Shown here in pieces: positions 8,376 to 17,289 of a DNA stretch of 64,000 nucleotides. The position numbers and the translations under genes are program-made. Numbering within the stretch: position 1 is the first letter of the stretch; every line of letters begins with the position of its first letter. The notes beneath the pieces were generated by a model. The model did no database searches and was not told the origin of the DNA. It saw nothing but the letters and a program-made list of their open reading frames with translations. The stretch is from Phaeobacter sp. G2 (GTDB lineage Bacteria > Pseudomonadota > Alphaproteobacteria > Rhodobacterales > Rhodobacteraceae): NCBI GenBank assembly GCA_025163595.1, contig CP104100.1, positions 2,480,001-2,544,000 of the forward strand, given 5' to 3'.

Positions 8376-9101
8376 ATGAAACTGATCTCAAACTGGCGCG
8401 CCACGCTTGGCAAGTCCTGGTCTGTCTGGCTCATCTTGGCGAGCCTGGTTCTGCTGGGCGGATACTTTCTGGCCCTGGTCCAACCCGGCATGCTGGGCTG
8501 GGACCCGCTGTATTTTGCCATCGCCTCGGCCACATGTCAGGTGTTGGCGATCCCGGCGCGGCTGGTGCTGCAAAGCGGCTTGTCCAGCCTTGCTGCCTTC
8601 CGGCTCGATCAGTCTGGTGCGGTGCGCCGGCGCACGGTTGGGCTGATCGCGGGCAGCGGCATCGCCATGACCTCGGCCATTGGCTTCATTGGTCAGTGGG
8701 AGGGTCTGCGGACCGAGGCCTACCGCGATGTCGTGGGTATCTGGACCGTCTGCTATGGCGAAACCAAGGGGGTGCAGCCCGGTGATCGCTACGGCAAGGC
8801 CGACTGCGATGCCATGCTGGCGCGTGAGATCCTGGCCTATGAGGCGGCGCTGGACCGCTGTTTGACCCACCCGGTGCCGGTGGGCATGAAGATCGCCCTG
8901 GTCAGCTGGACCTACAATGTTGGGGCAGGGGCTGCGTGCAAATCGACCCTGGTGCGCAAGGCCAATGCCGGGGATCTCACAGGCGCCTGCAATGAGTTGC
9001 CGCGCTGGAACAAGGCAGGCGGGCGGATCATACCGGGGCTGAGCAACCGGCGCGGCGCCGAGCGCGCCATGTGCCATCAGGCCCTGAAAGAACCGGCATG
9101 A
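8376..9101 (+). CDS. GH24 endolysin (lysozyme) with fused N-terminal membrane domain
   Basis: Peptidoglycan hydrolase of the T4-lysozyme/GH24 type. The catalytic part (about residues 85-241) contains IGQWEGLRTEAYRDVVGIWT, giving the Glu, Asp and Thr of the family triad, then CYGETKGVQPGD and ALVSWTYNVGAGAACKSTL. Ahead of it are about 75 residues with two hydrophobic segments (LILASLVLLGGYFLALVQPG and PLYFAIASATCQVLAIPARL), which look like a separate small phage membrane protein fused in frame, plus a third hydrophobic stretch (VGLIAGSGIAMTSAIGF) like the signal-arrest segment of SAR endolysins. ATG at 8376 has GGAG upstream. Confidence 0.9.
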   Translation: MKLISNWRATLGKSWSVWLILASLVLLGGYFLALVQPGMLGWDPLYFAIASATCQVLAIPARLVLQSGLSSLAAFRLDQSGAVRRRTVGLIAGSGIAMTSAIGFIGQWEGLRTEAYRDVVGIWTVCYGETKGVQPGDRYGKADCDAMLAREILAYEAALDRCLTHPVPVGMKIALVSWTYNVGAGAACKSTLVRKANAGDLTGACNELPRWNKAGGRIIPGLSNRRGAERAMCHQALKEPA

Positions 9102-9433
9102 TCCCTGCTGTTCTCTTGCGCCATCTGCCTGGCATTGCCCTGGTTGCTGTGCTGGCCGGGGTGGTCTGGACCATTGGCGCCGCCTTCCAGGATCGCACCA
9201 GGCTGCGGGCAGAGCTGGCGGCCTCGCAGTCGGATCTAGCAACAGCGCAAGCCAGCCTGCAGCAAGCCGCAGAGACCGCCCGCATTCACCGCGCCCACCT
9301 GGACCGCGCCGCCGATGAGGCCCGCGCCTGGGTGGCGCTATCAGATGACCTGCAACAGATGGAGGGCCGCGATGCGCCTTTATCCCCTTTGCTTGCCGCT
9401 ACTGCTCGGCGCCTGTTCCGATCGGGCCAGTGA
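9098..9433 (+). CDS. Rz-like inner-membrane spanin
   Basis: 111-residue protein: N-terminal membrane segment (IALVAVLAGVVWTIGAAF) followed by a long heptad-like helix (RLRAELAASQSDLATAQASL ... RIHRAHLDRAADEA). The ATG overlaps the endolysin stop (ATGA). With the lipoprotein encoded inside its 3' end it forms the expected spanin pair that fuses inner and outer membranes in the last step of lysis. Confidence 0.8.
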   Translation: MIPAVLLRHLPGIALVAVLAGVVWTIGAAFQDRTRLRAELAASQSDLATAQASLQQAAETARIHRAHLDRAADEARAWVALSDDLQQMEGRDAPLSPLLAATARRLFRSGQ

Positions 9434-9623
9434 GCTGGTCATACCGCCGCCCCGCGTGCCGCCCGATCTGCTGCAGCCCTGCGCCGGATACACTGGCCTG
9501 CTGCCGCAATCTGAGGGCCAGATCTCGGATGCCCTGATTGCCGAGGCGCGCGGGCGGTCCTGCGCCAATGGCAAGCTGGCCGCAGTGGCTGAGATTCTGG
9601 CCGCGCCAAACTTTGAAGACTGA
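9372..9623 (+). CDS. Rz1-like outer-membrane spanin lipoprotein
   Basis: 83 residues with signal peptide and lipobox LLLGAC-S (predicted lipidated Cys15) and a proline-rich stretch (VIPPPRVPPDLLQPC). It starts inside the Rz gene in another frame, the classic nested Rz/Rz1 organisation, which is the main reason for the call. Four cysteines are present in total. It is the last recognisable prophage gene. Confidence 0.8.
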   Translation: MRLYPLCLPLLLGACSDRASELVIPPPRVPPDLLQPCAGYTGLLPQSEGQISDALIAEARGRSCANGKLAAVAEILAAPNFED

Positions 9624-10009
9624 TCCTGACCTGCCACCGCTGCTGGACCGCGAATTTTGAGCAGCTACAATAAGGCAACACTCGCTAACAACATGGGCGG
9701 TTTCCGGTCATTAGCTGCACCTGCGAGAGCTCCGGGACGGACAGTCTGAAGCAGCCGTTCCAAACCATCCCAAGCGGATCCCATATGCTGCGCCACGCGC
9801 CAAGGTCGGCTGTGCGCAGGGAGCGGACTTTGCAAAGCCTGGGTGACTTCTCGACAGCAGGCATTGGGGCTAACTGAAGCGAATTCTCACTTTGAGCCCA
9901 AGTGGCTACGTTTCTAAACTTCGGGCCAACCTCTAGCGGATCGTTGCTAATCGAAGCAAACTTGAGCTACAGTGGCAGCCTTAAGCTCAATGATTAGAGA
10001 AACCTACAA
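9624..10009. other. intergenic region, prophage to accessory genes
   Basis: About 390 bp with no convincing gene. Base composition becomes more AT-rich than the phage part, which suits a junction between the phage and later accessory DNA. A promoter for the two-gene module at 10010 must lie here, but no clear -35/-10 pair can be singled out. Confidence 0.4.
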
Positions 10010-10702
10010 ATGTCAATTTCTGAGCGTCTTCCAGTGGAAATTTTGCAAGCAGAAGTCTTGGATTGGTGGGAGGCACAACACGAAATGGTATCCAAAGGGC
10101 TCGATGAAAAACTTTCAGATCTTTTGAAACGGCTCGAAGCGGAAATCGAGACGATGCCAACTCGTTCGCTTTTGCGAAAGGGAAAGCATCATAAGGAACG
10201 TCTAGAACCGATTGTTTGTGAGTTTCTGGAAAAGCACTATGCAGAATTCACAAGCCAACTCGAAGAATCGTTCCAACAATCTTTAGCTAGAGTTGAGTCG
10301 GAAAGCGTAACAGACTCGCTCAACACTTGGAGCTACAAAGAAATGGCGACTGTAGGCGGCGCCGCCGTGGCGACAATTGCCCCCTTGGCTGCACTACCTT
10401 TTTTGACAGGAGGCTTTGTCACATCCGGCACAGTTATTCTCGGATTCACCCTCAGTTCACCAGCGTTGATTCCATCTGCTGCAGTAGCGGCCGCAGCTGG
10501 TCTGGCCGTGGTTGCTGTCGGTCCAACGGTACGCAATAAGGCTAAGAAACGGGTGAAGAATGACTATAAGAAGGCTACATTCAACAAGGCACGCATCCGT
10601 GTTGTTGGCGATCCCCAAAATCCTGAGTTAGGTTCATTGAAGGGCTCACTCCTGAAAGACTTAACCAATGTTGCATTGAGAAGAATCGAGGATTTGGCGT
10701 GA
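10010..10702 (+). CDS. unknown protein with charged helical head and hydrophobic hairpin
   Basis: 230 residues. The first 110 are charged and helical (EAQHEMVSKGLDEKLSDLLK). Then come strongly hydrophobic Gly/Ala-rich segments at about 113-165 (VGGAAVATIAPLAALPFLTG, GFTLSSPALIPSAAVAAAAG) that look like a membrane-inserting hairpin, and a basic C-terminal part (RNKAKKRVKNDYKKATFNKA). No enzyme motif or nucleotide-binding loop is visible. The next gene starts on its stop codon (GTGA), so the two are translationally coupled. AT content is higher than the surrounding genes, consistent with acquired DNA. Confidence 0.7.
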   Translation: MSISERLPVEILQAEVLDWWEAQHEMVSKGLDEKLSDLLKRLEAEIETMPTRSLLRKGKHHKERLEPIVCEFLEKHYAEFTSQLEESFQQSLARVESESVTDSLNTWSYKEMATVGGAAVATIAPLAALPFLTGGFVTSGTVILGFTLSSPALIPSAAVAAAAGLAVVAVGPTVRNKAKKRVKNDYKKATFNKARIRVVGDPQNPELGSLKGSLLKDLTNVALRRIEDLA

Positions 10703-11658
10703 CCCCATTTACCATTCCGTTTTCTGCTGCGGCGGAGCACATACCTGGTTTGTTGAGCGGCCAAGTGGTGCGATATGGGGCCATCTTGAAGGATGCAACG
10801 ACCGGTCAAATACTTGGCCATGTTCAGGAAACCGGCGTTGCTCAAAAAATCTTACAGGCAGGTTTGTCATTTGATCCAACTGGCGCGACAGGTTTAATTG
10901 GCGTCGCACAGAACGTTGCCATTTCGACCAAGTTGAACGCAATGCAGCAAGCACTCGGTGGCTTGCAAGTCCTTCAATATGCGTCACTGTTCTCGTCTGT
11001 CGTTGGCGTTGGTGTAACAGCCGCTTCCACTGCGATGATCCTCAAACGCCTTACTTCTGTAGATGAAGCTCTTTCTCGGATCGAAGATTCATTGGAAAGC
11101 TTGCCCGCAAGATGGCGTGAACTTTCACTTCGATCCAGGCTGCTCGACGTTTCGACCTCAATAGAGCGGCTACATGAAGCAAGTCTTCGGTCTGACGCGT
11201 CTAAAGTTGTCTCACAAGTCGAGAAGGATCTTCAAAAAGGCTTCAACCATATCCATGATGGTTTGTGTTCTGTCGTCATAGAAGCCAAGGTCGATCCAGG
11301 CTTACTCAGGGCCCTGCTTGCTGGTCTGTCATTGTGCGGTGCTTCGGAATTCAAGGCTTTGGTTTGGTTGGACGAAAAAGACGCAGCACAACACCGATCC
11401 CGGGTTCAGTTTGAAAAGCTACAGCAACTCGCTTTTCTAATGCCAAAAAGTCAATTGGCGATGCGGCTGGTTGATGGTGAAGGATTGAGCTCCGCAATCT
11501 CAGAAGAGAGTTCGGAAATCAGGCACCGAGTAGCCACGCAGCCTGCTCTGATACAAAGTCTGATAGACCTAGGTATCAACGGGCGGGCTTACGTCGAGCA
11601 GATACAACAAGAGGAAAAAGAACCATTGCTGTTGCTTCCAAGCCCTACGCAAAGCTGA
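10699..11658 (+). CDS. unknown membrane/coiled-coil protein, partner of preceding gene
   Basis: 319 residues with a GTG start overlapping the previous TGA. The first 90 residues are globular (IPFSAAAEHIPGLLSGQVVR), then one probable membrane span (ASLFSSVVGVGVTAASTAMI, about residues 95-115), then long helices with heptad character (SVDEALSRIEDSLESLPARW, SKVVSQVEKDLQKGFNHIHD). No catalytic motif is seen. Two coupled genes of unknown function at the end of a prophage are typical of lysogenic-conversion or phage-exclusion cargo, but this is inference. Confidence 0.7.
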   Translation: MTPFTIPFSAAAEHIPGLLSGQVVRYGAILKDATTGQILGHVQETGVAQKILQAGLSFDPTGATGLIGVAQNVAISTKLNAMQQALGGLQVLQYASLFSSVVGVGVTAASTAMILKRLTSVDEALSRIEDSLESLPARWRELSLRSRLLDVSTSIERLHEASLRSDASKVVSQVEKDLQKGFNHIHDGLCSVVIEAKVDPGLLRALLAGLSLCGASEFKALVWLDEKDAAQHRSRVQFEKLQQLAFLMPKSQLAMRLVDGEGLSSAISEESSEIRHRVATQPALIQSLIDLGINGRAYVEQIQQEEKEPLLLLPSPTQS

Positions 11659-12580
11659 AACTGGTCAAACTTCACTCGCAACAATCTCAATTCAGTCGCC
11701 CTCTCTGACTTCGCGAACAGTTGGGGCTTGGAGCTTCGCAGGCTTCCAGCGCAGCAGCACTCTTTTTAAGAGCAGCTCAGTCCCGCAGAGTTGTTCCCTC
11801 AATCCTAAGCCCCTGAAGGTCTGCATTCCTAAGTCAGGTGGTCTTGCCCTACTTCCGCTTTGGGCTGACAGCAGTCAACCAGGTGGGCCGATCAGACCGG
11901 CGACAGAGTGTTCAGGGTGAAAACCACACGCTGCACCGCCGCAAGTCCGCTGTGAGCCCTCTTTACCAATTTTTAGCGACGCGGCGAAAGTCAGCTCCTG
12001 GGCTGGCGAACCAAAAAAGAGATGGCTGGAGAATGATATTCAAATGCACAGGGTGGAGGCTTGCCAACCTTGACCAACTTAAGGGCACTGACAGTTTGGA
12101 GTCGGAGTCACCAACGTTGCATTTCATAGGCTAAGAGACTATGTGAGTGATACGAAAGTTGCGGTTTTCTGCAGCGTAGGCGCATCAGCCTGCCAGAGCG
12201 AACCACAACCTCCATCATGAAAATTCAGCTGTCACGTCCTGTAGCATGGATCTGGTGTTTGGGAAGGTTGCCGATGTCATCGCGCACGACCACGTCATTT
12301 GTGACATTTCTTCATCCGGTTGTGGTCGCGGGATAAACGGATGAACTGCCTGCAAGTTAATACGAAGTGTCGGCAGACGATGACGTCATGCTGAGCAAAG
12401 CTTTGCGGCATACCGACGGACAGCGACGTTTCCATTGATCAATTGGCACGCAGGAAATCCAGAACTGCGCGCAGTGAAGCAGCAAGGCCCGGAGTTGGCT
12501 CTGGCGCAGGATCAAGCCAACGCAACTACAAACGTAATCAAAAATAGTGCGGCGGCGCTTTCTCCGTCAGAGGATCGAAA
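11659..12580. other. long intergenic region
   Basis: About 920 bp in which I see no credible gene; one open frame at 11838-12134 has no ribosome site and no protein-like composition. A short inverted repeat TCATCCG / CGGATGA lies at 12312-12344. The promoter of the following operon probably lies near the right end. Confidence 0.4.
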
Positions 12581-12934
12581 ATGACATTTCCCGAATGGAC
12601 GAAACCCGGTGTTTACGGTGCCTTTGTTGGCGCAGTTGCTGTCTCTATCATTGGCTTCAGCTGGGGCGGTTGGACAACTGCTGGCGGTGCCCAGGAGATG
12701 GCTGATAATTTTGCCGCAGAGCAAGTTACTTTGGCCATGGTGCCGGTCTGTTTGGGCCTTTCGGAAGCCGATGCAGAACGCGCCTCGATACTGGCAACAC
12801 TTCAAGAAGCTTCCAGCTTTCAGCGGCGCACTGCGATGATGGAAACAGGCTGGGCCACAATGCCAGGCACTGATGCCCCGAGCCGAGATCTCGCAAGCGC
12901 GTGTCTTGCGGAGCTTGAACTAGATGGATCGTAA
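12581..12934 (+). CDS. small membrane-anchored protein, unknown
   Basis: 117 residues; AGGA ribosome site 6-10 nt before ATG. One N-terminal hydrophobic segment (VYGAFVGAVAVSIIGFSWGG), then a helical domain (AEQVTLAMVPVCLGLSEADA) ending in TGWATMPGTDAPSRDLASAC. I recognise it only as a conserved small membrane protein type of alphaproteobacteria without known role. Its end overlaps the start of the cysteine-repeat gene by 11 bp. Confidence 0.65.
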   Translation: MTFPEWTKPGVYGAFVGAVAVSIIGFSWGGWTTAGGAQEMADNFAAEQVTLAMVPVCLGLSEADAERASILATLQEASSFQRRTAMMETGWATMPGTDAPSRDLASACLAELELDGS

Positions 12935-13763
12935 ATCACAACTTACAGAGCCTCACAGTCCACATGTAATCGCTGCCTGCGCCCCAGCAGAAACACCAAC
13001 GATCATTGCCCTATTTGTTGGTTCGATTTTGGCGGTCATACTGCTTTTAACGCCAGCGTTTGCCCAAACCGGTTCGCAACCAATGCCTGAGAACGCCAGT
13101 GCCAAAAGTTACGGTGATGGATGGGAATGCGATATTGGATTCCGGCTGAACGAAAATGCCTGCGTCGCTGTTGTTGTGCCGCAAAACGCATACGACACGA
13201 ACCGGTCTTACGGGTCCGGATGGGAATGTCTGCATGGATTTCGCAGAACCGATGACGCTGCATGTGTTGCCGTCGAGGTGCCCGAAGGTGGGTTTTTGGA
13301 CCCGTCAGGCGAAAGGTGGCGTTGTTTGCGTGGCTACATCAAGGTCGATGACACCTGTCAAGAGATCGTATTGCCCGCAAATGCATACTTGGCAGATGCC
13401 TCGTATGGCTCCACGTGGACGTGCGAACGTGGGTTTGAAGCAACTGGCGATCTGTGCACCGCAATTGCGGTTCCGGCCAACGCCTATCTGAATGGATCAG
13501 GATACGGCCAGCCCTGGACATGTGAGCGCGGCTTCTTTGAACAGGCTGGTCTGTGCGAAGCCGTCGCGATCCCCGCAAATGCATACTTCGACGACGCAAG
13601 CTACGGCCCAGGGTGGAAGTGTGATCGGGGATACGCCGCCTCTGCCAAGGCATGCGAATTAATAAACGTTCCCGAAAATGCGCATCTGGACAGGTCGGGC
13701 AACCGATGGGAATGCAACAATAATTTCCAAAAATCAAAAGGGCTGTGCGTCCTTAACAACTAG
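12924..13763 (+). CDS. secreted protein of seven cysteine-containing repeats
   Basis: 279 residues: a hydrophobic export segment at about 27-48 (IIALFVGSILAVILLLTPAF, then AQT) followed by seven tandem units of about 33 residues with consensus NAYxxxxSYGxxWxCxRGFxxxxxxCxxIxVP. Each unit has two cysteines, one after the Trp and one near the end, so seven disulfide-closed modules are likely. There is no catalytic motif. It should be periplasmic or surface exposed and may bind a ligand or form a rod. The gene overlaps the preceding small membrane protein and precedes the DUF1611 gene in one operon. Confidence 0.75.
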   Translation: MDRKSQLTEPHSPHVIAACAPAETPTIIALFVGSILAVILLLTPAFAQTGSQPMPENASAKSYGDGWECDIGFRLNENACVAVVVPQNAYDTNRSYGSGWECLHGFRRTDDAACVAVEVPEGGFLDPSGERWRCLRGYIKVDDTCQEIVLPANAYLADASYGSTWTCERGFEATGDLCTAIAVPANAYLNGSGYGQPWTCERGFFEQAGLCEAVAIPANAYFDDASYGPGWKCDRGYAASAKACELINVPENAHLDRSGNRWECNNNFQKSKGLCVLNN

Positions 13764-13848
13764 GCGCGAGCCACGGCACCATCTCCATTCAAAATGCACA
13801 TGTGAGGGCAATTCTGCCCTCCGTGCCAACCTATAAAAGAGAACCACA

Positions 13849-15048
13849 ATGGAAACCAAATCTGAAACCGTCGATACCATCCGCCGCCCTATCAGGGGAC
13901 CGCAAGCACCTCCAATGAAACAGATCAAACCCGCAGGTATGACGTCAGGCAGGCAGATCACATCCTCACCGACGGCAGTCGTCTATTGCGAGGGGAATTT
14001 CGCGCAAATCGATGGTAAGACGGCAAATGGCCTTGTCCGCCATTCACAAGCATATCGCATCCTCTCTGTCATCGACAGCACCTATAGAGGTCAAGACAGC
14101 GGAACCGTTCTCGACAATAAAATCAACCGCATACCGATTTTTGGTCTTCTGGATGCGGCAGTTGCCGATCAAGCCGTTATTCCCGATACGCTGATCTATG
14201 GAATGGCCCCCTCAACGGGGCGGCTCTCGCCCGCGGACCGGGACGTTATTCTGCACGCAATTGAGCTTGGCATGAACATCGTGAGCGGGCTGCATGAATA
14301 TTTGAGCGATGATATAGAATTTGCCAATGCGGCGTCAGTTCGAAATGTCACGATCCGCGACATCCGCAAGCCGAAACCCAGCAAGGACATGCGCCTGTTA
14401 GATGGCAGTGTCACTGGTGTCAAAGCGCTACGCATTGCAGTTCTTGGCACCGATTGCGCCATTGGAAAGCGGACAACGGCGACCGTTCTGGCGCGTGCTC
14501 TGAACGCGAAGGGTATCAAGACGGTGCTTGTCGGGACGGGCCAGACCGGCCTGATGCAGGGCGCGCGTTACGGTATCGCAATGGATGCCGTGCCGCCCCA
14601 GTTCTGTTGTGGCGAGCTTGAAGGCGCGATTGTTGCAGCTTCTGAAGCGGAACAACCCGATGTTATTTTGATCGAAGGCCAAGGCGCACTCAGCCATCCG
14701 GCGTTTTGCACATCTGCCTTTATTCTTCGTGGTAGCCAGCCGGATGCTGTCATCCTTCAGCATGCGCCCAAACGCGCGCATCGCTGTGACTTTCCCAATA
14801 TGCCGATGCCTACGTCGTCAAGTGAGATTGCCTTGATTGAAGCCTTTGCCGATACAAAGGTCATCGGTGTCACACTCAATCACGAGGGGATGTCTGAGGA
14901 CGAAATCACTGACACCATCGCGGCCCAATCACACAAACTCGGGCTACCAGTCACTGACGCATTGGCCAGGCCAGCTGCACATCTGGTTGCGATGGTAGTC
15001 GCCGCGTACCCCGGATTGACTCAAAGGCCGCCCGTGGCCGCGATATGA
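13849..15048 (+). CDS. DUF1611 P-loop protein (DgcN-like)
   Basis: 399 residues. An N-terminal Rossmann-like part (TAVVYCEGNFAQIDGKTANG, DTLIYGMAPSTGRLSPADRD) is followed by a P-loop domain with Walker A GTDCAIGKRT (about residue 203) and Walker B-like DVILIEGQGALSHPA. This is the DUF1611 layout; family members such as DgcN act in D-amino-acid conversion by N-acylation or deacylation, but the substrate here is unknown. An in-frame neighbour of the alanine-racemase family starts on its stop codon (ATGA), a pairing that suggests a D-amino-acid pathway. Confidence 0.8.
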   Translation: METKSETVDTIRRPIRGPQAPPMKQIKPAGMTSGRQITSSPTAVVYCEGNFAQIDGKTANGLVRHSQAYRILSVIDSTYRGQDSGTVLDNKINRIPIFGLLDAAVADQAVIPDTLIYGMAPSTGRLSPADRDVILHAIELGMNIVSGLHEYLSDDIEFANAASVRNVTIRDIRKPKPSKDMRLLDGSVTGVKALRIAVLGTDCAIGKRTTATVLARALNAKGIKTVLVGTGQTGLMQGARYGIAMDAVPPQFCCGELEGAIVAASEAEQPDVILIEGQGALSHPAFCTSAFILRGSQPDAVILQHAPKRAHRCDFPNMPMPTSSSEIALIEAFADTKVIGVTLNHEGMSEDEITDTIAAQSHKLGLPVTDALARPAAHLVAMVVAAYPGLTQRPPVAAI

Positions 15049-16165
15049 GCTACCCGCGCATCGAAGTGGACCTGGGCAAGATACGGCGCAACACGCAGAC
15101 ACTTGTCGAGCGTTTGGGCCCGCGTGGGATCGGCGTAACAGGCGTGACCAAAGCGATCTGCGGGCATCCTGCGATCGCTCAGGCCATGCTCGATGGTGGC
15201 GCTGCTGGGCTTGCAGATGCACGTATCAGCAATGTGCAAAGGCTACGTGCCGCAGGCATGACTGGCCCCATCACGCTGATCCGGACGCCGATGTTGAGCC
15301 AGGTTGATCAAGTCGTTCAATCCTGCGAAGCGAGTTATAATACCGAGCCTTTGATCATTTCGGCACTTGCCGCCGCCGCGATCCGTAAGGGTTCTGTGCA
15401 CGGTATCGTCCTCATGGTCGAAATGGGCGATCAGCGGGACGGAATATTACCCGAGAACTTGGCAGATGTTGCGCAGCTGGTCATGCAAGTACCCGGAGTC
15501 GCATTGAAAGGGATTGGTGCGAACTTTGCGTGCTTGAACGGGGGGCTCCTACGGCCTTTCAAATGGCGGCGCTGAGTGCTCTGTCCAACGGGATTGAGGG
15601 GGTTTGCGGCCCATTCCTAAGCATCGTATCTGGCGGCAACTCGGCCAACTTGCCTTGGGCACTTGGCGAACACTCTACCGGTCGCATCAACGACATACGA
15701 CTGGGTGAGGCGATCCTTCTGGGTGCTGAGCCAGTCTCAGGGGACCAGATCGACGGGATGCACACCGACGCCTTCACGCTTGTTGCCGAAGTTATCGAAA
15801 CGGATGCAAGACCCAAGCCTTTTCCGATTGCCCTAATAGATCCAACTGCTGAACGACTTTGCATTGTGACAACCGGAGGTGCCTCTGCTCGCATGATCCT
15901 CGCAATCGGACGTCAGGACACCGACATTCTGGGGCTTTCAATGCCTGTTGGATGCACATTGATCGGTGCAACCAGCGATCATCTTGTCATTGGAACGCCC
16001 GTCACCCCGCCGACGCTGGGTTCCGAGGTAAGATTCCAGATGAGTTACAATGCGTTGATGCGAGCCATGGCCGCGCCGGACATCAATGTAGAACTCATGG
16101 GTTATCCACCCAAACGACCATCACGGCACACCCAAGGCAAGGTCCAACACTTGGCGCTGGTTTGA
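15045..16165 (+). pseudogene. alanine/ornithine racemase-family PLP enzyme, frameshifted
   Basis: Fold-type III PLP enzyme. The N-terminal part has YPRIEVDLGKIRRNTQTLVE and the PLP lysine region TGVTKAICGHP. The C-terminal part has LSIVSGGNSANLPWALGE, GRINDIRLGEAILLGAEP and DGMHTDAFTLVAEVIE, a pattern of the YhfX/ornithine-racemase group. The two parts are in different frames; the break is at a run of six G at 15540-15545 (ANFACLNGG then APTAFQMAAL), and one extra G restores a single 373-residue protein. Either a young frameshift or a homopolymer error. If real, D-amino-acid formation is lost. Confidence 0.8.
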
Positions 16166-16213
16166 AAGACCTCGCTTGGTCCGGCCGACCTGCAAAACAA
16201 AGGAAACTGAAAA

Positions 16214-16450
16214 TTGACGAAACTGTCCAAAAACAATCTGTTCAAAGTGTATGAGTCCAAACCGGAAACGGCGATGGACAAGACGACGCGTGTCGTCAGG
16301 CAAATGGTCGACGAAGAAGCAGAACAACGACAAGCCAAGATTTCCCGACTGCGCAATGCGCGCCTTGAAAGAGAAGCGAACACGCCGTCTGTAACCAAAG
16401 CTTCAGCTGCATCCAAATCGCGCCGAACGAAAGCCGCTTCAACCCGGTAA
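16214..16450 (+). CDS. small basic protein, unknown
   Basis: 78 residues with a TTG start and an AAAGGA site upstream. Highly charged and helical (TTRVVRQMVDEEAEQRQAKI), ending in a Lys/Arg/Ser/Ala tail (SKSRRTKAASTR). It could bind nucleic acid, but there is no defined domain. It follows the racemase by 48 bp in the same direction. Confidence 0.55.
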   Translation: MTKLSKNNLFKVYESKPETAMDKTTRVVRQMVDEEAEQRQAKISRLRNARLEREANTPSVTKASAASKSRRTKAASTR

Positions 16451-16576
16451 TTGAACTTCGGCGGCGTTTTTTACGTTAGATACTCTGCCGGGCGACAGGC
16501 AATTCAATCGGTTTTAAATCGGCCAGAGCCGCTCACAAATTGTCCAATTATCCCAACCGAATCCAAGGATCCATCC

Positions 16577-16858
16577 ATGACAAACGCAGAGCGTTCCCCG
16601 GAAAAAATCCACTATATCTGCCAGACTTATGTTGAAACGAAGGCTGCGCGCAATGGGCAGACTGGCCTGAAAATTGCCAAGCAAATTGAATATTCCACTG
16701 CGCTGGAAGCACAAAACAGAGCCGAACGAGAGGCTCTATCTGAGGATTGCGCAGGTGCTGACGCCTACGTGGTTACAGAAGATCCAGCCAGTGGAGAAGT
16801 CGGTGACCCAAGCTTCCTTGTAAGGCTAGGCAATGTCCCCGAATTGGACGATTTTTAG
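16577..16858 (+). CDS. small conserved-looking protein, unknown
   Basis: 93 residues starting MTNAERSPEKIHYICQTYVE. Acidic, with a pattern (GLKIAKQIEYSTALEAQNRA then GADAYVVTEDPASGEVGDPS) that looks like a compact alpha-beta domain. I know of similar short uncharacterised alphaproteobacterial proteins but no function. It is the last gene before the second tRNA-Leu copy. Confidence 0.6.
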   Translation: MTNAERSPEKIHYICQTYVETKAARNGQTGLKIAKQIEYSTALEAQNRAEREALSEDCAGADAYVVTEDPASGEVGDPSFLVRLGNVPELDDF

Positions 16859-17289
16859 AATCCCAAAAATAGACGCGACCTGCCCAGAGTTCGCGACCCG
16901 CTTACGCAACAATACACTGGTTAACGGGAGCGTAGCGGCGAAGCTCTTCCTCGATCCGAACCATACAAACGAAAAAAGCAGTCATTGGTGCGAGCGCAGC
17001 GAACTCACACTTTGTCCGCTGTGCCGTCACTGGGAAACAAGACCATGAACGTCGGCTTTGTCAATCCATGCCTGAAACCTCGTGACCGCTAAGGGCTGGG
17101 AAACGCCATTAATTGGCGATTGGCCACCGGCGTATTAGGCCAGTGAGACCCTGCTGCGCGTCTGGGCAAAGTGCGTATAAGTGGAGTTTGGCAGGTCGCA
17201 AACTGCCACTCACACACCCCTTGTTCGTTCTTGTAATGTCCGTGTGAGCTAAAATCGTCAAGTTATTGAACCATAAAGAAATCGATGTA
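16859..17289. other. intergenic region at element end
   Basis: 430 bp without a credible gene. It leads directly into the partial tRNA-Leu copy at 17290. Confidence 0.4.

Larger units (their letters stand above)
1417..9623. mobile_element. defective prophage remnant
   Basis: Minus-strand early genes (integrase, excisionase-like, methylase-like, small ORFs; 1417-3282) are fused directly to a plus-strand late segment that begins inside a tape-measure gene (3283) and runs through tail proteins to the lysis cassette (9623). Replication, packaging, capsid and most tail genes are missing, so a large internal deletion has taken place at about 3283. Confidence 0.85.

Noticed and set aside
11838..12134. 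98-codon frame in the long gap before the cysteine-repeat operon
   Set aside because: No ribosome site and no protein-like composition.
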